Shown: positions 22,501 through 32,793, counted from the stretch's first letter. The stretch is 64,000 nucleotides of DNA from Valencia hispanica (GCA_963556495.2 OY747713.1:44037461-44101460); one strand, 5' to 3'. Numbers and translations: made by a program. Notes: generated by a model not told the origin, from the letters alone.

Positions 22501-22605
22501 CTTTGAGAGGTTTAATTTTGTCCAGTAATCTGACTTTATATAGCAAGCCAACATTAGCGTTGTAACTGCTAAACACATACAGCAAAGCATTAATGTGGAC
22601 TACAG
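19509..22605. other. No recognisable gene in 3.1 kb
   Basis: I scanned both strands. Only short frames of low complexity were found. TTTATGGCCCTTTGTC occurs at about 21774 and again at about 21834, suggesting a local duplication of roughly 60 bp. T homopolymers lie near 21636 and 22372. Confidence 0.4.
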
Positions 22606-23096
22606 TACAATTCAGTTGATTTAAAGAGTACCAATTCACAGATGTCATCTCAAAGGACTTTACAAGAAAAGTCATTTCAGTCATACATTCTAGTCAGTTT
22701 AAAAGTTTTCTATTTAAAGGAATCCCAGCAGATTGCAGCGAGTCATTGATTTGCAGTGATTGACGCAGACTTCAACCTCAGCAATCCCTCATACTGAGCA
22801 AGCATGTAGCAACAGTGGAGAGGAAAAAGTCTCCTTTAACAGAAAGAAACCGGCAGAACCTAGCTCAGTACGAGCAGCCATCTGCCATGACAGTCTGGGG
22901 GTTTGAGAAGAAAGAGCAGAGACACAGAAGCAAGAGGAACTGATGTAAGAGTACTTTCTATATTAGAGTAAGTAAAAAGTTGATAATAGGACATGGAGGA
23001 CAAACAGTTACTGAAAGCTTCATTCCAGGCGATGCCTCCCGTCCAGTAAGGCAGTGCAGCTAAGCAGGATGCCAGACCAGGTGTACCTTCTATGAG
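22606..23096 (-). mobile_element. Old L2 LINE 3' UTR fragment
   Basis: It aligns with 12045-12510 (GGAATCCCAGCAGATTGC, CATACTGAGCAAGCATGTAG, GCAGGATGCCAGACCAGG) but carries many substitutions and indels. It is therefore older than the other copies of this family in the window. Confidence 0.8.
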
Positions 23097-23336
23097 GCCT
23101 GTTCGAATTAAGTTTTCTGACCCACATGCAGAACACCACTTGGGAGACCAGTTGTAAAATCTATAAAAGTTTTATTGAAACAATGAACAGGTGATGATGA
23201 TGAAGATCCCAGGAACCGGTAACACTGCTAACATGAAGAACTGCAGCAAGGGAGATCCAGAGGGGAGAGAGAGTCTTTGTATGAATTGGATACTTTGAAT
23301 GTACTCCGGTGAGGTTTACTTGATAGATGGTGGATT

Positions 23337-23630
23337 ATAATAATAATGGCTGGCATTTTATATAGTGCTTTTCGAGACCCCCGAAGCACTTTAAAACTCC
23401 ATTATTCATTCACTCTCACATTCACACACTGGTGGAAGCAAGCTCTGATTGTAGCCAAAGCTGCCCTGGGGCAGACTGACAGAAGTGAGACTGTCATATT
23501 GCATCATCAGCCCACCAGTAGTGAAGTGTTGCCCAAGGACACAATGGCATGTAGCAGGTGGAAGCAGGAATCAAACCCATTATTTCTGGGTTGCAGGCCG
23601 ACAACTGTACCATTGAACTACAGCCCCCCC
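23337..23630 (-). repeat. tRNA-headed SINE with A-box, B-box and TTA-repeat tail
   Basis: Read on the minus strand it begins with TAGTTCAATGG (A-box-like) and GGTTTGATTCC (B-box-like). It then passes TGTGTCCTTGGGCAA and CTGCCCCAGGGCAGC, and ends AAAGCACTATATAAAATGCC followed by a (ATT)n tail. This is the most complete copy of the family also found at 1608 and 8905. Confidence 0.7.
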
Positions 23631-23639
23631 ACCATCAAA

Positions 23640-23925
23640 TTAAACGCCAGGGGAGAGAGTGCTGGGAGACAAAGAGGTGGTGGAATCCGGGAGCGAGGAC
23701 TGAGCACGGAGGGCGGGCAGGCAGAGCACAGAGATGGAGCATGGACCACGGAGGAGCTTGGAGAGGAAGGCTGTCAGACATGGAATGGAAACCAAGGCCG
23801 GCAGTGAAGCTGGAGAACTGATCACGAGGAGATTACTTGTGTGGAAACCTTGGAAGGAACACAAGGAAGAGTCAGCAAGTAAGTCACAGGAGGAGGAAGG
23901 AAAAACTAGAAACTAGTGATGTGTG
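23640..23925. other. Purine-rich stretch, unassigned
   Basis: The plus strand is strongly enriched in G and A. Overlapping open frames exist, but the composition explains them and no domain is recognisable. Confidence 0.4.
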
Positions 23926-24309
23926 CCAAGGTTACGAAGCGTGTCTTGAGCAGTGGAGGGGCGTTTCCACAAAGCGTGTATCGAAGCCTGCTTCATTTAG
24001 GGGAGGAGCTGAAAACGATGACGTCTTAAGTCCCGCTGCCCGGCTGTACTACGTGACTGCTTTGGGAAGTGGTTCAGAGTTTTCTGAGTGGTTTGACAGC
24101 AATATAAACCCCCTCAGGCTCCATTCAAATTGTGGGTTTGTGTAGGAGAGTTGCAGTCACTGACAGAGTTTGGACAGAGTTTTGATAGTTTTGATAGCGT
24201 TTAATATAGTTTGGAGATAGTTTTGAGAGACATATAGTTTGAAGATTTAGGAGAGTGAGGAGAGAAAGATAAGATTTAGGGGAGTGAGGAGAGAGAGATA
24301 AGTGAGAGG

Positions 24310-24592
24310 ATGGAGCCAGCTCGGAAGAGAGGAGGATTTCCCCTGTGTGGGAACATTTTGACCTGATAACCCCTAATAAGGTAAGCTCAATCTAACATAA
24401 TGCCAGACAAGTTATATTTGCTTATCACAAAATGTATTTTTGCTGTTTCTTATTTTATTCAAAGGTGAAGTGTTTATTGTTTTCCAAGGAGTTGGGGTAC
24501 AATAACACATCATCCATGCTAAGGCATTACCATGCTTTGCATGAGAATAAGGAGGCAACTCGGGAGCTTCACCCAGCCAAGGTAAGTCATTA
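24310..24592 (+). pseudogene. hAT transposase N-terminus, two exons, frameshifted
   Basis: The ATG at 24310 opens MEPARKRG. One base out of frame, the sequence then continues as RRISPVWEHFDLITPNK up to a splice donor (AAG|GTAAGC, 24379-24380). After about 86 bp the acceptor TTATTCAAAG precedes VKCLLFSKELGYNNTSSMLR and HYHALHENKE. Together these form a BED zinc finger spanning the intron. Two lesions are visible: a one-base frameshift in the GAGAGGAGG run, and the second zinc cysteine replaced by phenylalanine (KCLLFSK instead of a C-x2-C pair). Confidence 0.65.
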
Positions 24593-24987
24593 CAATATTA
24601 CAAATGGACTATCACAATGTTTGCATCTTGACTTTAGTTTATTGTGCAAAACCTCAGAGAGAAGCTTCACAATTTCCAGTCCATGAGCATAATGTTACCC
24701 TCTTTGGACACCCGATTTAAGGCTATAGGATTTTTCAGTCTAACGAAAGCATCTGAAGCAATAAAGCGACTGACCTCTGAGTGTGCACCAATAATATGTT
24801 TGAAACAAAGCAGATAGGAAACCCCCCAGGCTTCCACATCTCATGATGTCACTGGAGGTAATCTACCATTTAACATTTTGAAATCAATTATTCCTATTAG
24901 AAAACTTACTAACATGATCTGTGGTTTCCTCTTAGGTAGCAAACTGTGGCATCGCTTAGACGTCAGTGTCCAAGAGGCAAAGCGGAG

Positions 24988-25102
24988 TTAAAATGTCATT
25001 GCAGATGCCACTGTGGAGATCCAGCGCTACCTTTCAGAGCCAAATATTAGCAGCCTGGAAAAACGTCTAGAGTATTGGGAAAAGCAAAAATGACTGTACC
25101 CC
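24988..25102 (+). pseudogene. hAT transposase C-terminal dimerisation segment
   Basis: It encodes VIADATVEIQRYLSEP, then SSLEKRLEYWEKQK and a stop. This is the conserved YL-x-EP...LEYW end of hAT transposases. An in-frame stop just upstream, and the absence of the RNase H-like core before it, show internal deletion. Confidence 0.7.
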
Positions 25103-25105
25103 AAT

Positions 25106-25684
25106 TTATATTGTCTAGCACTTTTTGTTTTTGTTTTTGTGTACGCCAGCATCTTCTGTGCCTTGTAAAAGAGTGTTTTTGAATGCTGGTGGTGTCAAAA
25201 AAAAGGAATAGCTTAAAACCTAAACTTTTTGAGAAACTGCTATTTTTAAATAAAAATTAAGTCTCCCCTGTTCTGTACATCATTGCCCAAGTTACACAAT
25301 CATTTTCAGTGCCCTCACCCTAGTTCCACATGCATTTTCTCTTTCCTGCCTGCTTAAGTCCATGCCTTTTGCCTCAAGTGACAGAAAAACATTACACAAC
25401 CTGCCATAACATATGATACTACCATTTTGGGATAATTTACAGACAGAATACATTCAAAAATATTTTTATGATTCACATTTGTATTATGTTTTGTAGAGAA
25501 ATTATTATTTTTGGAACTGAGTCATTCCCAAGAACCATTAAGACTTACAACTTTAATGCATCACACATTAAGTGGCTAAGAGCTACAGCTGCCTGTGATT
25601 ATGTACCTAGCTAGTAGGAGGATTTGTGTTCACATGAAGCCCCATTAGAATAAACTTTCCATGAACCAATTGGCACAAGTGGTT
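25106..25684. other. No recognisable feature
   Basis: AT-rich, possibly the 3' part of the hAT relic. No gene seen. Confidence 0.4.
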
Positions 25685-25984
25685 CAATGCCTCATGGGGC
25701 TTCATCTCACAATCACTATTAGAAACTCTGGTGGAGAAAAAGAGGGTGAGAGGGCTACCAAAAACAGTTGAACTCTCAGGCAAGGAAGAGCTGAAAGAAA
25801 CCTCCTTATATCCAGGCAGTGATGAGCTTCAATGAGCTGCAGCTGTGAAGGCAGCAGAGAGATGGCTCCGTCCCCGGCTTGATGGACAGGTCCTCAGCTC
25901 ACACAGGACCTCTGGTGGAATTCTCCAGAAAAGTGGAGAAAAATACATGAAACCAAACAGACAAACACCCTAGAGTCCTAACAC

Positions 25985-26291
25985 TATGGAGAGAATAACA
26001 GCAAATAACACAATTGGAGAGTAGTAGAAGAGAAAAGTAGCAGGGTGAGAAAAAGTGGTCAGTCTGTCCTCCAACAGTCTAAGCCAATAGCAGCATAACT
26101 ACAGAGATAGCTCAGGATGACCTAAGCCACTCTAACTATAAGTTTTATCAAAAAGGAAAGTTTTAAGCCTGATCTTAAAAGCAGACAGAGTGTCTGCCTC
26201 ACGGACTGAAACTGGGAGCTGGTTCCACAGGAGAGGAGCCTGATAACTAAAATATCTGCCTCCCAAGTAAACCTGCAGTCTGAGAGCACTT
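25985..26291 (-). mobile_element. L2 LINE fragment
   Basis: It aligns with 12500-12890 of the copy on the same strand (GTCTGCCTCACGGACT, GGTTCCACAGGAGAGGAGCC), with a deletion near 26265. It covers the 3' UTR and the last codons of the RT. Confidence 0.8.
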
Positions 26292-26500
26292 CACATGCAT
26301 TCCACATGCTGTGGTCATTGTCACGATGATCATGGCAATTTTTAATTAAAAGCTTTGTATTGGTCTTATTTCCTTTTTTTGCAGAACCTGTTTCTCCCAG
26401 CTAAAACTTCCCTCTGATTAAACAGTCCTTTCCTCCAGCCTCTCTAATCCCTGGAATCATCCTTTCTTCTTCTTTATCCCATTTTGGATTGTTGATACTA
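26292..26500. other. No recognisable feature
   Basis: Short AT-rich spacer. Confidence 0.4.
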
Positions 26501-26501
26501 A

Positions 26502-26750
26502 TTAGCTAACTTGACTAAAGGACATGCAAGCTTTACTTTCATGTGAAACGTTCACTTGGAAACTACTGAGCAACAGTCTATATTTCTTTTTTCCCTTAGC
26601 CCAGGTAAGATGATTCTGATATTGTTTCTGGTTCAGGAGTGGCTTGATATGAGAAATGGAACATTTGCAGCTCATGTGAAGGATTGTCTGTGTGGAGTGG
26701 CTCTTGATGCGCAGATTCCTATGGAGGACTGTCCCTGCCGAAATTGACAA
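26502..26750 (-). pseudogene. Decayed Tc1-like transposase fragment
   Basis: The minus-strand frame includes HIKPLLNQKQYQNHLTWAK and then a degraded version of the first catalytic-D region: SHESKACMSFS where an intact protein has SDESKF. D is replaced by H. It corresponds to about residues 95-157 of the intact transposase at 66-1070 but is a different, older copy. The assembly gap cuts it on the right. Confidence 0.7.
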
Positions 26751-26752
26751 AT

Positions 26753-26952
26753 NNNNNNNNNNNNNNNNNNNNNNNNNNNNNNNNNNNNNNNNNNNNNNNN
26801 NNNNNNNNNNNNNNNNNNNNNNNNNNNNNNNNNNNNNNNNNNNNNNNNNNNNNNNNNNNNNNNNNNNNNNNNNNNNNNNNNNNNNNNNNNNNNNNNNNNN
26901 NNNNNNNNNNNNNNNNNNNNNNNNNNNNNNNNNNNNNNNNNNNNNNNNNNNN
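26753..26952. other. Assembly gap (200 N)
   Basis: Exactly 200 unresolved bases separate the transposon-rich part from the tRNA arrays. The true distance and the true left end of array 1 are unknown. Confidence 0.99.
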
Positions 26953-27013
26953 AAGTGTTCTAAGCCGTTGGTGGATATTCAATCCGAAGTTACCCGCAAA
27001 GCTACAGTATGAG

Positions 27014-27096
27014 GTCAGGATGGCCGAGCGGTCGAAGGCGCTGCGTTAAGGTCGCAGTCTCCCCTGGAGGCGTGGGTTCAAATCCCACTTCTGACA
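27014..27096 (+). tRNA. tRNA-Leu(AAG), structurally intact
   Basis: This 83-nt class II tRNA has acceptor GTCAGGA/TTCTGAC, D stem GCC/GGC, anticodon stem CTGCG/CGCAG around loop TTAAGGT, a long variable arm and T stem GTGGG/CCCAC around TTCAAAT, with discriminator A. Apart from the anticodon it matches vertebrate tRNA-Leu(CAG) almost throughout. A34 would be edited to inosine to read CUU, CUC and CUA. The internal promoter is A box TGGCCGAGCGG and B box GGTTCAAATCC. No TTTT follows closely; the first T run is at 27157-27163, 60 nt downstream, so any transcript would carry a long trailer. Confidence 0.8.
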
Positions 27097-27333
27097 ACAA
27101 CACCTCCCCTATTCCAAGCCGACTGTACTAAAAGAGTTGATGTTAAAGGAGGAAGATTTTTTTGACTCCTGACTACAGTGATTCCGGTGTCTCAATTAGA
27201 ACAGGTAACTTGTGAAATTTTGCCAGTCGTCGCTGTGAAAGTAGAAGTTTGCTGAACTCTAAATCAAACTCCACGTGCTCTAAGCCGTTGGTGGATATTC
27301 AATCCAAAGGTACCGGCAAAGCTACAGTATGAG

Positions 27334-27416
27334 GTCAAGATGGCCGAGCAGTCAAAGGCGCTGCGTTCAGGTAGCAGTCTCCCCTGGAGGGTTGGGTTCA
27401 AATCCCACTTCCGACA
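27334..27416 (+). pseudogene. tRNA-Leu(CAG)-like, damaged
   Basis: Acceptor GTCAAGA/TTCCGAC has two A-C mismatches (positions 4-69 and 5-68). The D-loop GG is reduced to AG, the anticodon stem has G31-A39, and T49-C65 mismatches. A TTTT terminator lies 12 nt downstream (27429). This is the type copy for the damaged CAG class in array 1. Confidence 0.8.
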
Positions 27417-27645
27417 ATAAGCCCTAGCTTTTCCCATGCAGACTGCATTAAAATAGTTGCTGTTCAATAAGGAAGATTATCTGACTGCAGTGATTCCGGT
27501 GTCTCAATTTGAACAGGTAACATGTGAAATTTTGCCAGTCGTCACTGTGAAAGTAGAACTTTGCTGAACTCTAAATCAAACTCCAAGTGCTCTAAGCCGT
27601 TGGTGGATATTCAATCCAAAGGTACCGGCAAAGATACAGTATGAG

Positions 27646-27728
27646 GTCAAGATGGCCGAGCAGTCAAATGCGCTGCGTTCAGGTAGCAGTCTCCCCTGGA
27701 GGGTTGGGTTCAAATCCCACTTCCGACA
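27646..27728 (+). pseudogene. tRNA-Leu(CAG)-like, damaged
   Basis: As the type copy at 27334, with an additional D-stem break (GGC to TGC). Confidence 0.8.
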
Positions 27729-27957
27729 ATAAGCCCTAGCTTTTCCCATGCAGACTGCACTAAAATAGTTGCTGTTCAATAAGGAAGATTATCTGACTAC
27801 AGTGATTCCGGTGTCTCAATTTGAACAGGTAACATGTGAAATTTTGCCAGTCGTCACTGTGAAAGTAGAACTTTGCTGAACTCTAAATCAAACTCCAAGT
27901 GCTCTAAGCCGTTGGTGGATATTCAATCCAAAGGTACCGGCAAAGCTACAGTATGAG

Positions 27958-28040
27958 GTCAAGATGGCCGAGCAGTCAAAGGCGCTGCGTTCAGGTAGCA
28001 GTCTCCCCTGGAGGGTTGGGTTCAAATTCCACTTCCGACA
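27958..28040 (+). pseudogene. tRNA-Leu(CAG)-like, damaged
   Basis: Damaged CAG class, with a T-stem change CCCAC to TCCAC. The downstream spacer is longer (AAGAGTTGATG type), so this monomer is chimeric. Confidence 0.8.
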
Positions 28041-28277
28041 ATAAGCCCTAGCTTTTCCCAAGCAGACTGTACTAAAAGAGTTGATGTTTAAGAAGGAAGA
28101 TTTTTTTGACTCCTGACTACAGTGATTCCGGTGTCTCAATTTGAACAGGTAACATGTGAAATTTTGCCAGTAGTCACTGTGAAAGTAGAAGTTTGCTGAA
28201 CTCTAAATCAAACTCCAAGTGCTCTAAGCCGTTGGTGGATATTCAATCCAAAGGTACCGGCAAAGCTACAGTATGAG

Positions 28278-28360
28278 GTCAAGATGGCCGAGCAGTCAAA
28301 GGCGCTGCGTTCAGGTAGCAGTCTCCCCTGGAGGGTTGGGTTCAAATCCCACTTCCCACA
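28278..28360 (+). pseudogene. tRNA-Leu(CAG)-like, damaged
   Basis: Damaged CAG class, with a worse acceptor 3' strand (TTCCCAC). Confidence 0.8.
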
Positions 28361-28590
28361 ATAAGCCCTAGCTTTTCCCATGCAGACTGCACTAAAATAG
28401 TTGCTGTTCAATAAGGAAGATTATCTGACTACAGTGATTCCGGTGTCTCAATTTGAACAGGTAACATGTAACCTTTTGCCAGTAGTCACTGTGAAAGTAG
28501 AACTTTGCTGAACTCTAAATCAAACTCCAAGTGCTCTAAGCCGTTGGTGGATATTCAATCCAAGGTTACCCCTCAAAGCTACAGTATGAG

Positions 28591-28673
28591 GTCAGGATGG
28601 CCGAGCGGTCGAAGGCGCTGCATTAAGGTCGCAGTCTCCCCTGGATGTGTGGGTTCAAATCCCACTTCCGACA
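28591..28673 (+). pseudogene. tRNA-Leu(AAG)-like, imperfect
   Basis: The anticodon loop TTAAGGT is kept, but the stem has A31-C39 (CTGCA/CGCAG) and the acceptor has A4-C69. Confidence 0.7.
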
Positions 28674-28910
28674 ACAACACCTCCCCTATTATAAGCAGAC
28701 TGTACTAAAAGAGTTGATGTTTAAGAAGGAAGATTTTTTTGACTCCTGACTACAGTGATTCCGGTGTCTCAATTTGAACAGGTAACATGTGAAATTTTGC
28801 CAGTCGTCACTGTGAAAGTAGAACTTTGCTGAACTCTAAATCAAACTCCAAGTGCTCTAAGCCGTTGGTGGATATTCAATCCAAAGTTACCCGCAAAGCT
28901 ACAGTATGAG

Positions 28911-28993
28911 GTCAGGATGGCCGAGCGGTCAAAGGCGCTGCGTTAAGGTCGCAGTCTCCCCTGGAGGCGTGGGTTCAAATACCACTTCTGACA
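28911..28993 (+). tRNA. tRNA-Leu(AAG), one T-stem mismatch
   Basis: Acceptor, D and anticodon stems are intact. The T-stem 3' strand is ACCAC instead of CCCAC, which also alters the B box (GGTTCAAATAC). Function is doubtful. Confidence 0.6.
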
Positions 28994-29230
28994 ACAACAC
29001 CTCCCCTATTCCAAGCCGACTGTACTAAAAGAGTTGATGTTAAAGGAGGAAGATTTTTTTGACTCCTGACTACAGTGATTCCGGTGTCTCAATTTGAACA
29101 GGTAACATGTGAAATTTTGCCAGTCGTCACTGTGAAAGTAGAACTTTGCTGAACTCTAAATCAAACTCCAAGTGCTCTAAGCCGTTGGTGGATATTCAAT
29201 CCAAAGGTACCGGCAAAGCTACAGTATGAG

Positions 29231-29313
29231 GTCAAGATGGCCGAGCAGTCAAAAGCGCTGCGTTACGGTCGCAGTCTCCCCTGGAGGGTTGGGTTCAAAT
29301 CCCACTTCTGACA
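29231..29313 (+). pseudogene. tRNA-Leu-like body with ACG (Arg) anticodon
   Basis: The anticodon loop reads TTACGGT, giving ACG, with an intact anticodon stem CTGCG/CGCAG. The body belongs to the damaged class: A5-C68, D-loop AG instead of GG, a D-stem change (AAGC) and T49-C65. A TTTT lies 12-13 nt downstream. Confidence 0.75.
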
Positions 29314-29542
29314 ATAAGCCCTAGCTTTTCCCATGCAGACTGCGCTAAAATAGTTGCTGTTCAATGAGGAAGATTATCTGACTACAGTGATTCCGGTGTC
29401 TCAATTTGAACAGGTAACATGTGAAATTTTGCCAGTAGTCACTGTGAAAGTAGAACTTTGCTGAACTCTAAATCAAACTCCAAGTGCTCTAAGCCGTTGG
29501 TGGATATTCAATCCGAAGTTACCCGCAAAGCTACAGTACGAG

Positions 29543-29625
29543 GTCAGGATGGCCGAGCAGTCGAAGGCGCTGCGTTAAGGTCGCAGTCTCCCCTGGAGGC
29601 GTGTGTTCAAATCCCACTTCTGACA
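29543..29625 (+). pseudogene. tRNA-Leu(AAG)-like, imperfect
   Basis: Acceptor and anticodon arms pair. The D loop has lost one G of GG, and the T stem is GTGTG/CCCAC with one mismatch. Confidence 0.65.
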
Positions 29626-29862
29626 ACAACACCTCCCCTATTCCAAGCAGACTGTACTAAAAGAGTTGATGTTTAAGTAGGAAGATTTTGTTGACTCCTG
29701 ACTACAGTGATTCCGGTGTCTCAATTTGAACAGGTAACATGTGAAATTTTGCCAGTCGTCACTGTGAAAGTAGAACTTTGCTGAACTCAAAATCAAACTC
29801 CAAGTGCTCTAAGCCGTTGGTGGATATTCCATCCAAAGTTACCGGCAAAGCTACAGTATGAG

Positions 29863-29945
29863 GTCAAGATGGCCGAGCAGTCAAAGGCGCTGCGTTAAGG
29901 TCGCAGTCTCCCCTGGAGGCGTGGGTTCAAATCCCATTTCTGACA
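29863..29945 (+). pseudogene. tRNA-Leu(AAG)-like, imperfect
   Basis: GTCAAGA acceptor with A5-C68, D-loop AG, and T-stem end CCCAT. Confidence 0.7.
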
Positions 29946-30182
29946 ACAACACCTCCTCTATTCCAAGCCGACTGTACTAAAAGAGGTGATGTTAAAGGAG
30001 GAAGATTTTTTTGACTCCTGACTACAGTGATTCCGGTGTCTCAATTTGAACAGGTAACGTGTGAAATTTTGCCAGTCGTCACTGTGAAAGTAGAAGTTTG
30101 CTGAACTCTAAATCAAACTCCAAGTGCTCTAAGCCGTTGGTGGATATTCAATCCAAAGGTACCGGCAAAGCTAAAGTATGAG

Positions 30183-30265
30183 GTCAAGATGGCCGAGCAG
30201 TCAAAGGCGCTGCGTTCAGGTAGCAGTCTCCCCTGGAGGGTTCGTTTCAAATCCCACTTCCGACA
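30183..30265 (+). pseudogene. tRNA-Leu(CAG)-like, damaged (first monomer of the higher-order repeat)
   Basis: The T arm is disrupted (GGTTCGTTTCAAATCCC). This lesion recurs at 35879 and 38733 and helps to anchor the 2848-bp period. Confidence 0.8.
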
Positions 30266-30494
30266 ATAAGCCCTAGCTTTTCCCATGCAGACTGCACTAA
30301 AATAGTTGCTGTTCAATAAGGAAGATTATCTGACTACAGTGATTCCGGTGTCTCAATTTGAACAGGTAACATGTAAAATTTTGCCAGTAGTCACTGTGAA
30401 AGTAGAACTTTGCTGAACTCTAAATCAAACTCCAAGTGCCCTAAGCCGTTGGTGGATATTCAATCCAAGGTTACCCGCAAAGCTACAGCATGAG

Positions 30495-30577
30495 GTCAGG
30501 ATGGCCGAGCGGTCAAAGGCGCTGCGTTAAGGTCGCAGTCTCCCCTGGAGGCGTGGGTTCAAATCCCACTTCTGACA
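30495..30577 (+). tRNA. tRNA-Leu(AAG), structurally intact
   Basis: All stems pair as in the copy at 27014. The D loop has CAAA in place of CGAA. No nearby TTTT. Confidence 0.8.
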
Positions 30578-30814
30578 ACAAAACCTCCCCTATTCCAAGC
30601 CGACTGTACTAAAAGAGTTGATGTTAAAGGAGGAAGATTTTTTTGACTCCTGACTACAGTGATTCCGGTGTCTCAATTTGAACAGGTAACGTGTGAAATT
30701 TTGCCAGTCGTCACTGTGAAAGTAGAAGTTTGCTGAACTCTAAATCAAACTCCAAGTGCTCTAAGCCGTTGGTGGATATTCAATCCAAAGGTACCGGCAA
30801 AGCTACAGTATGAG

Positions 30815-30897
30815 GTCAAGATGGCCGAGCAGTCAAAGGCGCTGCGTTAAGGTCGCAGTCTCCCCTGGAGGCGTGGGTTCAAATCCCACTTCTGACA
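30815..30897 (+). pseudogene. tRNA-Leu(AAG)-like, imperfect
   Basis: Acceptor mismatch A5-C68 and D-loop AG. Anticodon and T arms pair. Confidence 0.65.
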
Positions 30898-31134
30898 ACA
30901 ACACCTCCTCTATTCCAAGCCGACTGTACTAAAAGAGTTGATGTTAAAGGAGGAAGATTTTTTTGACTCCTGACTACAGTGATTCCGGTGTCTCAATTTG
31001 AACAGGTAACGTGTGAAATTTTGCCAGTCGTCACTGTGAAAGTAGAAGTTTGCTGAACTCTAAATCAAACTCCAAGTGCTCTAAGCCGTTGGTGGATATT
31101 CAATCCAAAGGTACCGGCAAAGCTACAGTATGAG

Positions 31135-31217
31135 GTCAAGATGGCCGCGCAGTCAAAGGCGCTGCGTTCAGGTAGCAGTCTCCCCTGGAGGGTTGGGTTC
31201 AAATCCCACTTCTGACA
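31135..31217 (+). pseudogene. tRNA-Leu(CAG)-like, damaged
   Basis: Damaged class with a further D-arm change (GCCGCGCAG, loss of the conserved A14). Confidence 0.8.
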
Positions 31218-31446
31218 ATAAGCCCTAGCTTTTCCCATGCAGAATGCATTAAAATAGTTGCTGTTCAATAAGGAAGATCATCTGACTACAGTGATTCCGG
31301 TGTCTCAAATTGAACAGGTAACATGTGAAATCTTGCCAGTAGTCACTGTGAAAGTAGAACTTTGCTGAACTCTAAATCAAACTTCAAGTGCTCTAAGCCG
31401 TTGGTGGATATTCAATCCGAAGTTACCCGCAAAGCTACAGTATGAG

Positions 31447-31529
31447 GTCAGGATGGCCGAGCGGTCGAAGGCGCTGCGTTGAGGTCGCAGTCTCCCCTGG
31501 AGGCGTGGGTTCAAATCCCACTTCTGAGA
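31447..31529 (+). tRNA. tRNA-Leu-like with GAG anticodon, terminal G1-G72 mismatch
   Basis: Loop TTGAGGT gives anticodon GAG (reads CUC and CUU). The D, anticodon, variable and T arms are intact. The acceptor 3' strand is TTCTGAG, so the first pair is G-G. The copy at 34295 has the same sequence. Confidence 0.6.
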
Positions 31530-31766
31530 ACAACACCTCCCCTATTCCAAGCAGACTGTACTAAAAGAGTTGATGTTTAAGGAGGAAGATTTTTTTGACT
31601 CCTGACTACAGTGATTCCGGTGTCTCAATTTGAACAGGTAACATGTGAAATTTTGCCAGTCGTCACTGTAAAAGTAGAACTTTGCTGAACTCTAAATCAA
31701 ACTCCAAGTGCTCTAAGCCGTTGGTGGATATTCCATCCAAAGTTACCGGCAAAGCTACAGTATGAG

Positions 31767-31849
31767 GTCAAGATGGCCGAGCAGTCAAAGGCGCTGCGTT
31801 AAGGTCGCAGTCTCCCCTGGAGGCGTGGGTTCAAATCCCACTTCTGACA
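31767..31849 (+). pseudogene. tRNA-Leu(AAG)-like, imperfect
   Basis: A5-C68 and D-loop AG; otherwise paired. Confidence 0.65.
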
Positions 31850-32086
31850 ACAACACCTCCCCTATTCCAAGCCGACTGTACTAAAAGAGTTGATGTTAAA
31901 GGAGGAAGATTTTTTTGACTCCTGACTACAGTGATTCCGGTGTCTCAATTTGAACAGGTAACGTGTGAAATTTTGCCAGTCGTCACTGTGAAAGTAGAAG
32001 TTTGCTGAACTCTAAATCAAACTCCAAGTGCTCTAAGCCGTTGGTGGATATTCAATCCAAAGGTACCGGCAAAGCTACAGTATGAG

Positions 32087-32169
32087 GTCAAGATGGCCGA
32101 GCAGTCAAAGGCGCTGCGTTCAGGTAGCAGTCTCCCCTGGAGGGTTGGGTTCAAATCCCACTTCTGACA
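32087..32169 (+). pseudogene. tRNA-Leu(CAG)-like, damaged
   Basis: Damaged class, but the acceptor 3' strand is TTCTGAC, leaving only A5-C68 there. Confidence 0.8.
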
Positions 32170-32398
32170 ATAAGCCCTAGCTTTTCCCATGCAGACTGCA
32201 TTAAAATAGTTGCTGTTCAATAAGGAAGATTATCTGACTACAGTGATTCCGGTGTCTCAATTTCAACAGGTAACATGTGAAATTTTGCCAGTCGTCACTG
32301 TGAAAGTAGAACTTTGCTGAACTCTAAATCAAACTCCAAGTGCTCTAAGCCGTTGGTGGAAATTCAATCCAAAGGTACCGGCAAAGCTGCAGTATGAG

Positions 32399-32481
32399 GT
32401 CAAGATGGCCGAGCAGTCAAAGGCGCTACGTTCAGGTAGCAGTCTCCCCTGGAGGGTTGGGTTCAAATCCCACTTCTGACA
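32399..32481 (+). pseudogene. tRNA-Leu(CAG)-like, damaged
   Basis: Damaged class with an additional anticodon-stem change (CTACG). Confidence 0.8.
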
Positions 32482-32710
32482 ATAAGCCCTAGCTTTTCCC
32501 ATGCAGACTGCATTAAAATAGTTGCTGTTCAATAAGGAAGATTATCTGACTACAGTGATTCCGGTGTCTCAAATTGAACAGGTAACATGTGAAATCTTGC
32601 CAGTAGTCACTGTGAAAGTAGAACTTTGCTGAACTCTAAATCAAACTCCAAGTGCTCTAAGCCGTTGGTGGATATTCAATCCGAAGTTACCCGCAAAGCT
32701 ACAGTATGAG

Positions 32711-32793
32711 GTCAGGATGGCCGAGCGGTCAAAGGCGCTGCGTTAAGGTCGCAGTCTCCCCTGGAGGCGTGGGTTCAAATCCCACTTCTGACA
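32711..32793 (+). tRNA. tRNA-Leu(AAG), structurally intact
   Basis: All stems pair. The 3' flank CACCTCCCGTATTCC lacks a terminator. Confidence 0.8.

Larger units (their letters stand above)
23925..25105 (+). mobile_element. Internally deleted hAT transposon relic
   Basis: It begins around CTAGTGATGTGTGCCAAGG, a hAT-like end. A two-exon N-terminal BED coding region (24310-24590) follows. After non-coding sequence comes a C-terminal segment with the hAT dimerisation motif (24990-25102). The catalytic middle of the transposase is missing. A matching right terminus was not identified, so the right boundary is uncertain. Confidence 0.6.

Noticed and set aside
23558..23916. Overlapping open frames on both strands in the purine-rich stretch
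   Set aside because: Biased composition removes stop codons, and no protein motif is visible.
26692..27049. Open frames spanning the N run
   Set aside because: They are artefacts of translating unknown bases.
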